Shown: in pieces, positions 1 to 5,121 of the stretch
Numbering within the stretch: the first letter of the stretch is position 1
Layout of the letters: the number at the start of each line of letters is the position of its first letter
NCBI GenBank assembly: GCA_009774055.1
Contig: VSNB01000012.1
Coordinates: 1 to 23,061, forward strand
Origin: Clostridiales bacterium
Lineage (GTDB): Bacteria > Bacillota > Clostridia > Oscillospirales > Oscillospiraceae
DNA length: 23,061 bases
Direction of reading: 5' to 3'
Made by a program: the position numbers and the translations under genes
Notes under the pieces: model-generated
Databases searched by the model: none
Told to the model about the DNA's origin: nothing
What the model saw: only the letters and a program-made list of their open reading frames with translations

Positions 1-78
1 ATTGCTGCGGCTTTTTGCCTCGCTGGACAAAAAATCCACTCGCCAATCCGCACTCGTTGAGATATTAAACAGGCTCTA
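1..78. repeat. Family B repeat, right-hand part (cut by window edge)
   Basis: This stretch aligns base for base over most of its length with 15659-15738: both share a CTGCGG..TTTTTGCCT core, an AAAATCC block, an ATCC block and a terminal CAGG.TCTAA end. The outer end here reads ATATTAAACAGGCTCTAA, so the terminal repeat has diverged from the CCTGTATTCACAGG form seen elsewhere. The left part lies outside the window. No coding potential is seen. Confidence 0.6.
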
Positions 79-92
79 AGCATTGCAAACAG

Positions 93-125
93 AGAAGGGA
101 GAGGCTGAACCAGCCTCTCCCTTCT
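93..125. terminator. Perfect 15-bp hairpin, possible terminator
   Basis: A perfect 15-bp stem (arms 93-107 and 111-125, loop AAC) lies downstream of yjdF on the minus strand. There is no clear U-tract on either side, so it may be an mRNA-stabilising or processing structure, or a bidirectional terminator of unusual form. Confidence 0.45.
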
Positions 126-140
126 GCATGTGGAAATGAT

Positions 141-307
141 TCAGAAGCAGTACCAATAGGTGACGGTATGCAGATTGGCGAGAAAATTTTTTGTCTGGCA
201 AGGAAGAAACTCGCAGGAATCCTAACGGATTTCAAGAGTTTCTGACGCAGCCAGACGAAAAATTTTCCGTCAAGATACGTGCCCGCGCCTATTGGTACAG
301 CTTCTCA
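141..307. repeat. MITE-like long imperfect inverted repeat
   Basis: The two ends are inverted copies of each other over roughly 58 bp: AGAAGCAGTACCAATAGG on the left and, read on the other strand, AGAAGCTGTACCAATAGG on the right. Inside are matching AAAATTTTT.GTCTGGC blocks, then a smaller AAACTC/GAGTTT pair in the core. The whole unit could fold into one long hairpin. Its right tip covers the TGA stop codon of yjdF. No second copy is seen in this window, so mobility is an inference from its architecture. Confidence 0.6.
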
Positions 308-724
308 GCGTCCCCGATGCTTCTCCCGCCGCTTTTCCTGGCGCAGCCGGAAGCGGCGGGCTTCCTCCGCCTCCCGGGCCTCCCGGGAGAGGACGCGGCG
401 TTCCGCCTTGTTCTCCTCCCACTGAAGCTGGAGGGCTTGCTGGGCCTTGGTGCCGATACCGGCAGGCAGTGTCTGCCGGCGGGCCAGACGCTGGGCCCGT
501 TTGGGGTTGGGGTCCCGGGCCTGGCCCGGCTCCGCCGGCAGGGCGGGGGAGAAGGCCAGGCGGCTGTATCGGTCTAAGACGTAAGCGTAGACTTCGAAGT
601 CCCGGGGCTCTCTGCCGAATACCACCCGGCAGGCCTCGTAGCGGCCCCCGTGCTCCCGCTCAAACAGCCCCACCCAGAAGGGCGGATCGAACAGCACTGT
701 CAGTTTCGCTTTCCCTGTTTCCAT
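305..724 (-). CDS. yjdF: YjdF family protein (DUF2992)
   Basis: A 139-aa protein of the YjdF/DUF2992 family, recognised by its N-terminal block KLTVLFDPPFWVGLFER and by the highly charged, Arg/Lys/Glu-rich C-terminal helix typical of the family. Its biochemical role is unknown; in Firmicutes it is the usual gene behind the yjdF riboswitch, which binds azaaromatic compounds, so a part in sensing or detoxifying such compounds is inferred. The ATG at 724 is preceded by AAAGGAGGAA at 731-740, which is itself exactly complementary to a stretch of the upstream riboswitch. Expression is driven by its own promoter and it seems monocistronic. The stop codon lies within the tip of a MITE-like inverted repeat. 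Length matches the family. Confidence 0.9.
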   Translation of the reverse strand: METGKAKLTVLFDPPFWVGLFEREHGGRYEACRVVFGREPRDFEVYAYVLDRYSRLAFSPALPAEPGQARDPNPKRAQRLARRQTLPAGIGTKAQQALQLQWEENKAERRVLSREAREAEEARRFRLRQEKRREKHRGR

Positions 725-750
725 ATTTGGTTCCTCCTTTAATAACAGCG

Positions 751-836
751 CAGGGAAAGGACGACCAAAGGAGGAAGGCTACTGACGGCGGCTCCGCCGC
801 TCCCGGACTACCGACCGGGACGTGTTTTTATCCCTG
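751..836 (-). promoter_or_regulatory. yjdF riboswitch (azaaromatic-sensing RNA)
   Basis: Read on the minus strand, the leader is closed by CAGGGA (831-836) pairing with TCCCTG (751-756). Inside are ACACGTCCCGGTCGGTAGT with a CCCGG/CCGGG hairpin, a GGCGGAGCCGCC hairpin and the CCGTCAGTAGCC segment, which I recognise as yjdF-motif-like. It starts a few bases after the predicted transcription start and ends just ahead of the ribosome site. The internal TTCCTCCTTT (767-776) is the exact reverse complement of the ribosome-site sequence AAAGGAGGAA (731-740), giving a direct way to block translation. Confidence 0.8.
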
Positions 837-845
837 TTGAGGCTT

Positions 846-874
846 ATTCTAGCAAAAAAACGGGGAGGTGTCAA
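846..874 (-). promoter_or_regulatory. yjdF promoter
   Basis: On the minus strand there is a consensus -35 TTGACA (869-874), a 17-bp spacer and a -10 TAGAAT (846-851). The predicted start is about 839, at the 5' edge of the riboswitch. Confidence 0.8.
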
Positions 875-899
875 TGCGCATTTCCCCGCCGGCGGGATT

Positions 900-2006
900 T
901 CAGAGCATTCGCAGGACGGTTTCCGCCTCCTCCGGCGTGTTGAAGATAGAGGCGGAGAACCGCAGGGTACCAGTTTCCTCCGTGCCTGCGGTCCGGTGGG
1001 CCAGGGGAGCGCAGTGAAGGCCCGCCCGCACGGCGACGCCCTGCTCCGCCAGACGGTCCGCCAGGGTTTCCGGCGCTTCCCGCAGGGGGAGGACGCTCAG
1101 CGCGCTGCCGCCGCCCGCAGGATCGGCGAAGACGCGGAAATCGTCCCTGCCGGACAGTCCGGCGGCCAGGATGCGCAGGACCTCCTCCTCCCGCCGCCGG
1201 ATTTTCTCCAGCCCCTGGGCGCGGACGAAGCGCAGTCCCGCCAGCAGTCCCGCCGCGCCATGGACGTTCTGGGTGCCCGCCTCCAGGCGGTCGGGCAGGA
1301 AATCGGGCATTTCCTGCTGCAGGGAGAGGCTCCCGGTGCCTCCGGCCAGAAGGGGCCGGGCCGTCTGACCCTCTCCGCACAGCAGAAGGCCCGTGCCCTG
1401 GGGGCCGTAGAGCCCCTTGTGGCCCGGCATGGCTGTGTAAGCCGCCCCCCAGCGGCGCAGGCTCACCGGCTGGATGCCGGCGGACTGGGAGGCATCCACG
1501 ATGAGGGGAACCCCCCGCTCCCGGCAGATACCGGCGATTTCGTCCATGGGGAGGGTGTAGCCGAAGACGTTGGAGGTGTGGGTGCAGATGACGGCCTTTA
1601 CCCCTCCATCCACCGCCCGGCGGAAGCCCTCGATCATCTGGCGGGGGTCGAAAAGCCGCCCGTTGACAATCCGGCAGGACACGCGCCCGATGTCCCGGAG
1701 GGGCCGGGTAACGGCGTTGTGCTCGTAGCCGGAGATAACCACCGTGTCCCCGGGAGATACCAAGCTCCGGATGGCGATGTTCAGGCCGTGGGTGGCGTTG
1801 GAGGTCAGGATGACGTTTTCCGGTGTGGGAACGTCGAACAGCTCCGCCGCCTCCATCCGGCAGCGCAGCATCAGGTCCGCCGCCATCCGGGCGGCGGGAT
1901 GGTCACCCCGTCCGGGGGTGGTCATGGTGTCAATCGCGTCTGCCACCGCCGCTGGGACGGAGGCCGGCTTTTGCAGCGTAGTGGCCGCGCTGTCGAAATA
2001 GATCAT
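900..2006 (-). CDS. Cysteine desulfurase family protein (class V aminotransferase)
   Basis: A 368-aa PLP-dependent enzyme of aminotransferase class V, close to the TIGR01977 type of cysteine desulfurase-like proteins. It begins MIYFDSAATT, the usual opening of the family. DASQ at 171-174 supplies the PLP ring aspartate, MPGHKG carries the Schiff-base lysine at K197, and GLHCAP places the catalytic cysteine at C332. The expected reaction is removal of S (or Se) from cysteine (or selenocysteine) as an enzyme-bound persulfide. The ATG at 2006 has AGGAGG eight bases upstream. The gene follows a DUF3343 Se/S-carrier-like gene on the same strand with a hairpin in the gap, a pairing that suggests sulfur or selenium delivery; the true acceptor is not visible. 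No Fe-S scaffold gene is adjacent. Confidence 0.88.
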   Translation of the reverse strand: MIYFDSAATTLQKPASVPAAVADAIDTMTTPGRGDHPAARMAADLMLRCRMEAAELFDVPTPENVILTSNATHGLNIAIRSLVSPGDTVVISGYEHNAVTRPLRDIGRVSCRIVNGRLFDPRQMIEGFRRAVDGGVKAVICTHTSNVFGYTLPMDEIAGICRERGVPLIVDASQSAGIQPVSLRRWGAAYTAMPGHKGLYGPQGTGLLLCGEGQTARPLLAGGTGSLSLQQEMPDFLPDRLEAGTQNVHGAAGLLAGLRFVRAQGLEKIRRREEEVLRILAAGLSGRDDFRVFADPAGGGSALSVLPLREAPETLADRLAEQGVAVRAGLHCAPLAHRTAGTEETGTLRFSASIFNTPEEAETVLRML

Positions 2007-2034
2007 TGCGGAATCCTCCTGACAGATATGGATT

Positions 2035-2063
2035 GGGCCGCTGCCCTTTGGGGGCGGCGGCCC
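2035..2063. other. GC-rich intercistronic hairpin
   Basis: GGGCCGC at 2035-2041 pairs with GCGGCCC at 2057-2063 around an AAAG loop, with one extra base. It sits between the DUF3343 gene and the desulfurase gene and has no U-tract, so it may adjust relative expression or mRNA decay rather than terminate. Confidence 0.45.
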
Positions 2064-2070
2064 TCGTTAT

Positions 2071-2325
2071 TTATATGGCAGTTTCGCTGAACGAGCCATC
2101 GCTCTCCGCATAAAATACGCGCATAGGAACAAGTCCCTCGCTCCGCAGCCGTTCCATGGCTGCAGGCAGGCTGCCCTCCCCGATCCGGACTGCGTAGCTG
2201 CAGCCCCGGTCGGTCAGTCCCATGGGGGGCCGGAAAAAGCGGGCGGTAATCCCCGCCCGTTCCAAGACGCGGCTCATGCGCTGGGCGTGGGTGATGGAGC
2301 GGCTCAGCAGCAGGTAGTATGACAA
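2071..2325 (-). CDS. DUF3343 protein, putative Se/S carrier-like
   Basis: An 84-aa protein matching the DUF3343 (PF11823) pattern: a short N-terminal strand followed by the region S.THA.R..R.L..AGI.ARF.RPP and then CSYAV. Members are small alpha/beta proteins often found beside class V cysteine desulfurase-like enzymes and described as putative Se/S carriers; the conserved cysteine of CSYAV would be the carrier residue. The start is a TTG (2323-2325), chosen because GGGAGG lies eight bases upstream and no better ATG is in frame. The next gene downstream is the desulfurase-like enzyme, consistent with an enzyme-carrier pair. No clear promoter is seen in the 74 bp behind yjiH, so read-through from yjiH is possible. 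Confidence 0.8.
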   Translation of the reverse strand: MSYYLLLSRSITHAQRMSRVLERAGITARFFRPPMGLTDRGCSYAVRIGEGSLPAAMERLRSEGLVPMRVFYAESDGSFSETAI

Positions 2326-2399
2326 TGTTACCGCCTCCCGTCATCAATATATGCCGAGGGGATGGCTGCTGTGCTCTTTTGCTGCCTCTGGCGGGGGAG

Positions 2400-3755
2400 T
2401 TAGAAGAGGAGGGAGGCGAAGCAAAGGGCCGCTGCCAGAGAAATAACGGTGCGCAGCAGGAAAACGGCGGCCAGACGTGGAAAGGACAGGCCGAAAATGT
2501 CTCGGTTTTTCAAAATAATCGCCCCAGTTTCCGTCATATAAATCAGTTGGCCGATGGATACGCTGCCAATGATGAACCGGGTGACATCGCTGCTGATGGT
2601 ACTGCCGGCGACAGCGGGGAGATACATGTCCACAAACCCCACCAGCAGGGCTGGCGCGGCGGCCGCCGCCTCCGGGACGCGCAGGGCGGAAAGCAAATAT
2701 TCCCAAGGAATTGCAAGCCATCGAATGACCGGGGTATATTCCGAGACGATCAGCATCAGTGTGCCGCAGGCCATCATGACGGGGAATACGCCCAGAAAGA
2801 AATCAAGAGCCGTCTGAGAACTGCGTCTGAGAATCGGGCGGAGCCTGGCTTCGCCGGCTTTCTTGGCAGCACAGGCTGCCGCGCGGCCCAGGGTTCCATT
2901 TCCAGCAGGTATGTCGCATTGCGCCGGTGTATCGGGACAATACGTGTCTGGGACGTTCTTCAGCGGCCAGATACGAGGCAGAATGACCGCGCAGAGAATG
3001 GTTGAAACTGTGATGCTCAGATAGTACGAGCCGAAGTAGTCCATAATATGCAGAGTTTTGGCTACGATCACGCAGAAGGAAACGGAAACGATAGAAAAGC
3101 AGGACGCGACCGCCGCCGATTCGCGCCGGGAATAATAGCCGGCCTGATACTGCATTTTTGTGATGACGACGCCGAAAGGCCCGTTCCCCACCCAGGAAGC
3201 CATGCAGTCAATCGCCGCGCAGCCAGGCAGGGTGAACAGCGGACGCATGATCCGCTGAATCAGCGTGCCGATAAAATCCATGGAACCGAAATCCATCAAA
3301 AGGGAGAACAGATAAAAGGACATCAGATGCCATACGGCCAGAGACAGCATCAGGCTGTACATGGTCCCGCCGGTAGCCGGGGAGATGATGCACGCCGGTC
3401 CGATCTGGAGCGCGTTCATGGCAAAGAACGCCGCGCCAAAAATCCGCGCTAACAGCTTGGGCAGGCTCATAGAAAAGGATTCCCGCAGCAGGGAGCTCCG
3501 CTCCAAAAAGGGGACAGGCCAAATAAAATGGACCAGCGAAACCAGCGCGCCGGCTGTAAAAAACGCAGTCAGTATCCAGGGAAGCGCCGGGGCCAGGAGC
3601 CCGGTAAGATAGTCAGCGGACGCAGCGACCAGCAGATCGCTTTTTCCGCGAATAGGGAGAGGGATCAAAAACAGGAGTGTCCCCGCAATAGAGCAGATGG
3701 CAAATCGCAGCACGGATTTGGCCTGTAATGGGGGATGTTCGCTTTGTATTTTCAT
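2400..3755 (-). CDS. yjiH: YjiH family membrane protein (nucleoside recognition/Gate domain)
   Basis: A 451-aa polytopic membrane protein with many hydrophobic segments. The central region, with its MDF.GT..Q.IMRPLF.LPG block, ASWVG.GP.GV and QY..GYY..RE, is diagnostic of YjiH proteins, which carry the nucleoside-recognition/Gate fold (PF07670). Substrate and transport direction are not known for the family. The chosen ATG at 3755 has AAGGAGG seven bases upstream; the reading frame extends 38 codons further but without a ribosome site and into the promoter. Expression is probably controlled by the adjacent GntR-family regulator, since a 36-bp palindrome covers the -35 box. A cytoplasmic loop after the first half (rich in Ala, Arg, Lys) separates the two Gate-like halves. 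Confidence 0.85.
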   Translation of the reverse strand: MKIQSEHPPLQAKSVLRFAICSIAGTLLFLIPLPIRGKSDLLVAASADYLTGLLAPALPWILTAFFTAGALVSLVHFIWPVPFLERSSLLRESFSMSLPKLLARIFGAAFFAMNALQIGPACIISPATGGTMYSLMLSLAVWHLMSFYLFSLLMDFGSMDFIGTLIQRIMRPLFTLPGCAAIDCMASWVGNGPFGVVITKMQYQAGYYSRRESAAVASCFSIVSVSFCVIVAKTLHIMDYFGSYYLSITVSTILCAVILPRIWPLKNVPDTYCPDTPAQCDIPAGNGTLGRAAACAAKKAGEARLRPILRRSSQTALDFFLGVFPVMMACGTLMLIVSEYTPVIRWLAIPWEYLLSALRVPEAAAAAPALLVGFVDMYLPAVAGSTISSDVTRFIIGSVSIGQLIYMTETGAIILKNRDIFGLSFPRLAAVFLLRTVISLAAALCFASLLF

Positions 3756-3840
3756 TTTATTTCCTCCTTGAGAGTGTACGCGCCGGCGGAGCTGACGCCG
3801 AAAACCCGGCACGGTTTGTTTCATGCGTAACGCTTGATGC

Positions 3841-3869
3841 ACTATAATAGGGAAAACAAAAAGCGTCAA
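3841..3869 (-). promoter_or_regulatory. yjiH promoter
   Basis: Minus-strand -35 TTGACG (3864-3869), 17-bp spacer, -10 TATAGT (3841-3846). The -35 box lies inside the 36-bp palindrome at 3854-3889. Confidence 0.65.
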
Positions 3870-3889
3870 AATTTTGACGCTTTTTGTTT
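3854..3889. promoter_or_regulatory. 36-bp perfect palindrome: likely operator, possibly also gntR terminator
   Basis: Two 18-base arms are perfectly complementary around a TTTTGACGC / GCGTCAAAA core. It overlaps the yjiH -35 box, as expected for a repressor site. It also sits 13 bp behind the gntR stop codon with a GC step flanked by A and T tracts, so it could in addition act as an intrinsic terminator for gntR. Both functions are inferred. Confidence 0.65.
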
Positions 3890-3901
3890 AGCAGTATGCC
3901 G

Positions 3902-4552
3902 TTAAAGGCTGGGAAATGTATGCCGATCCACATAGCCGCGGAAGCATTCATTTACCTGCTCGACGGCCTGTATAGCCAGATCCATATTGTTTTCCTCAAA
4001 GGCCTGCAGCAAATCCTGGCATACCTGTACAGAGCTTTTGTGGGGAAAGACTTCCGTATAATCGCCGAAGGCCACGGCAAAGACCCCCATCAGCGGATCG
4101 GCCATCCGGGCAATGCACTCGTTGCCGGTATAGTCTACAAAAGTATTCCATACATCCGCATACAGCCGGACCGACAGCGGCGTGTCCTCCTCTCCGCAGG
4201 AGAGGAACGCATCTACAGCTTCCTTTAAATGGCAGTAGGTATAGTCCTTTCCGCGGGCGAGGGAAATCTGGATTCCCAGCAGCGTCATATGATAGTTCCA
4301 TTCTATCAGGTCCTCTACCAGCTTCCGGGTAACCGTAATAACCGCGTAGCGGGAATTGCCCAGGTTTTCGACAAAGCCGTATCGGTAAAGGAGAGAAAGC
4401 GCATCCCGGATCGGAGTGGAGGAGACGTTGTACTCATCCCGCAGCGTGTTGACTACCAACCGTGTACCCGGCAAAATCTCCCTGTTTCGGATTCGAATGA
4501 CCAGATCCTCATAAACCTGCTGGCTGATGCTGTCCCTGACAATTGTAGGCAT
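3902..4552 (-). CDS. GntR family transcriptional regulator (FCD-like)
   Basis: A 216-aa regulator. Residues about 1-70 form a GntR winged helix: SISQQVYEDLVIRIR, then the recognition-helix region LRDEYNVSSTPIRDAL and the wing GFVENLGNSRYAVIT. The rest is all-helical and fits an FCD-type effector domain, but the usual FH before the GN motif reads WN here (DVWNTFVDYTGNE), so the classic metal/carboxylate-binding histidines may be missing and the effector may be atypical. The ATG at 4552 was chosen because AGGAGG lies close upstream. The gene has its own promoter inside an inverted repeat, suggesting autoregulation, and lies directly upstream of yjiH, its likely target. The ligand cannot be read from the sequence. 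Confidence 0.87.
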   Translation of the reverse strand: MPTIVRDSISQQVYEDLVIRIRNREILPGTRLVVNTLRDEYNVSSTPIRDALSLLYRYGFVENLGNSRYAVITVTRKLVEDLIEWNYHMTLLGIQISLARGKDYTYCHLKEAVDAFLSCGEEDTPLSVRLYADVWNTFVDYTGNECIARMADPLMGVFAVAFGDYTEVFPHKSSVQVCQDLLQAFEENNMDLAIQAVEQVNECFRGYVDRHTFPSL

Positions 4553-4583
4553 ACGGTACCTCCTGCACGCTTGCTTTTGCTCA

Positions 4584-4613
4584 ATCATACACCGCAGCTC
4601 TTGATTTTGTCAA
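4584..4613 (-). promoter_or_regulatory. gntR promoter
   Basis: Minus-strand -35 TTGACA (4608-4613), 18-bp spacer and -10 TATGAT (4584-4589). The -35 box lies within the inverted repeat at 4600-4624. Confidence 0.7.
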
Positions 4614-4624
4614 CAAAAATCAAG
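4600..4624. promoter_or_regulatory. Inverted repeat over gntR promoter, likely autoregulatory operator
   Basis: CTTGATTTT (4600-4608) and AAAATCAAG (4616-4624) are exact inverted repeats around a TTGTCAACAA-like core. Short TTGTnnACAA-type palindromes are common GntR-family sites. The TTGAC step is shared with the palindrome before yjiH. Confidence 0.6.
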
Positions 4625-4783
4625 TTTTTGCCACAAAGCATTACTTTTGCAATGCATTCTGTAGTGCGGTCGTGCAGGAAAATGGAGAGGAGGGCTGGAT
4701 ACCAGGCCGGTGTTGCTCGTCGGACGGCCGGTAAAAAGCGCGCAGGTCAGTATTCAATTATCTGGTATCTGGCAAGCTAGGCG

Positions 4784-5083
4784 TCAGTCTTCGAAGGAAG
4801 GGACAGGGACGGGGTCCATATGCTCAAACTTCTGGTTGTCTGCCAGATACTTCCGGTAGCCCTCGGCCGTCAAGGCGGGCTGGAACCCGTTCAGCAGGTC
4901 CTTGGCCGCCGCCGCATCGTCCTTGAGCAGGCGGTAGCCGCAGATGGCGAAAATTTTGGCGGTTTCCACGTAGTACAGATTTTCATCTACGATGCGGTAG
5001 TCCGCACCGTGGCCGGTACCGGCCTGTCCGGCGGTGCCAAACTGCACCACTGAAATACAGTAATGCTGAGAACTGAACTGCAC
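4784..5083 (-). CDS. Hypothetical protein, possibly a 3' gene remnant
   Basis: A 99-aa reading frame starting at GTG (5083), 38 bases behind nrdD. I do not recognise the family. The last 70 residues look like real protein: an amphipathic helix around YYVETAKIFAICGYRLL, then LTAEGYRKYLADNQKFEHM and an acidic, proline-containing tail. The first 25 residues are of low quality, and no ribosome site precedes the start, so this may be the 3' remnant of a longer gene. It occupies the place where the NrdD activase gene nrdG is often found, but it has no CxxxCxxC radical-SAM motif and is not NrdG. Confidence 0.4.
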   Translation of the reverse strand: MQFSSQHYCISVVQFGTAGQAGTGHGADYRIVDENLYYVETAKIFAICGYRLLKDDAAAAKDLLNGFQPALTAEGYRKYLADNQKFEHMDPVPVPSFED

Positions 5084-5121
5084 AGACAGATTACGGCGGC
5101 AGGAAAACAGAAACGTTCGCC

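Noticed and set aside
822..2090. Plus-strand frame over the desulfurase gene
   Set aside because: The minus strand encodes a full PLP enzyme with active-site residues; this frame has none.
4784..5083. NrdG activase
   Set aside because: No radical-SAM CxxxCxxC motif and too short.
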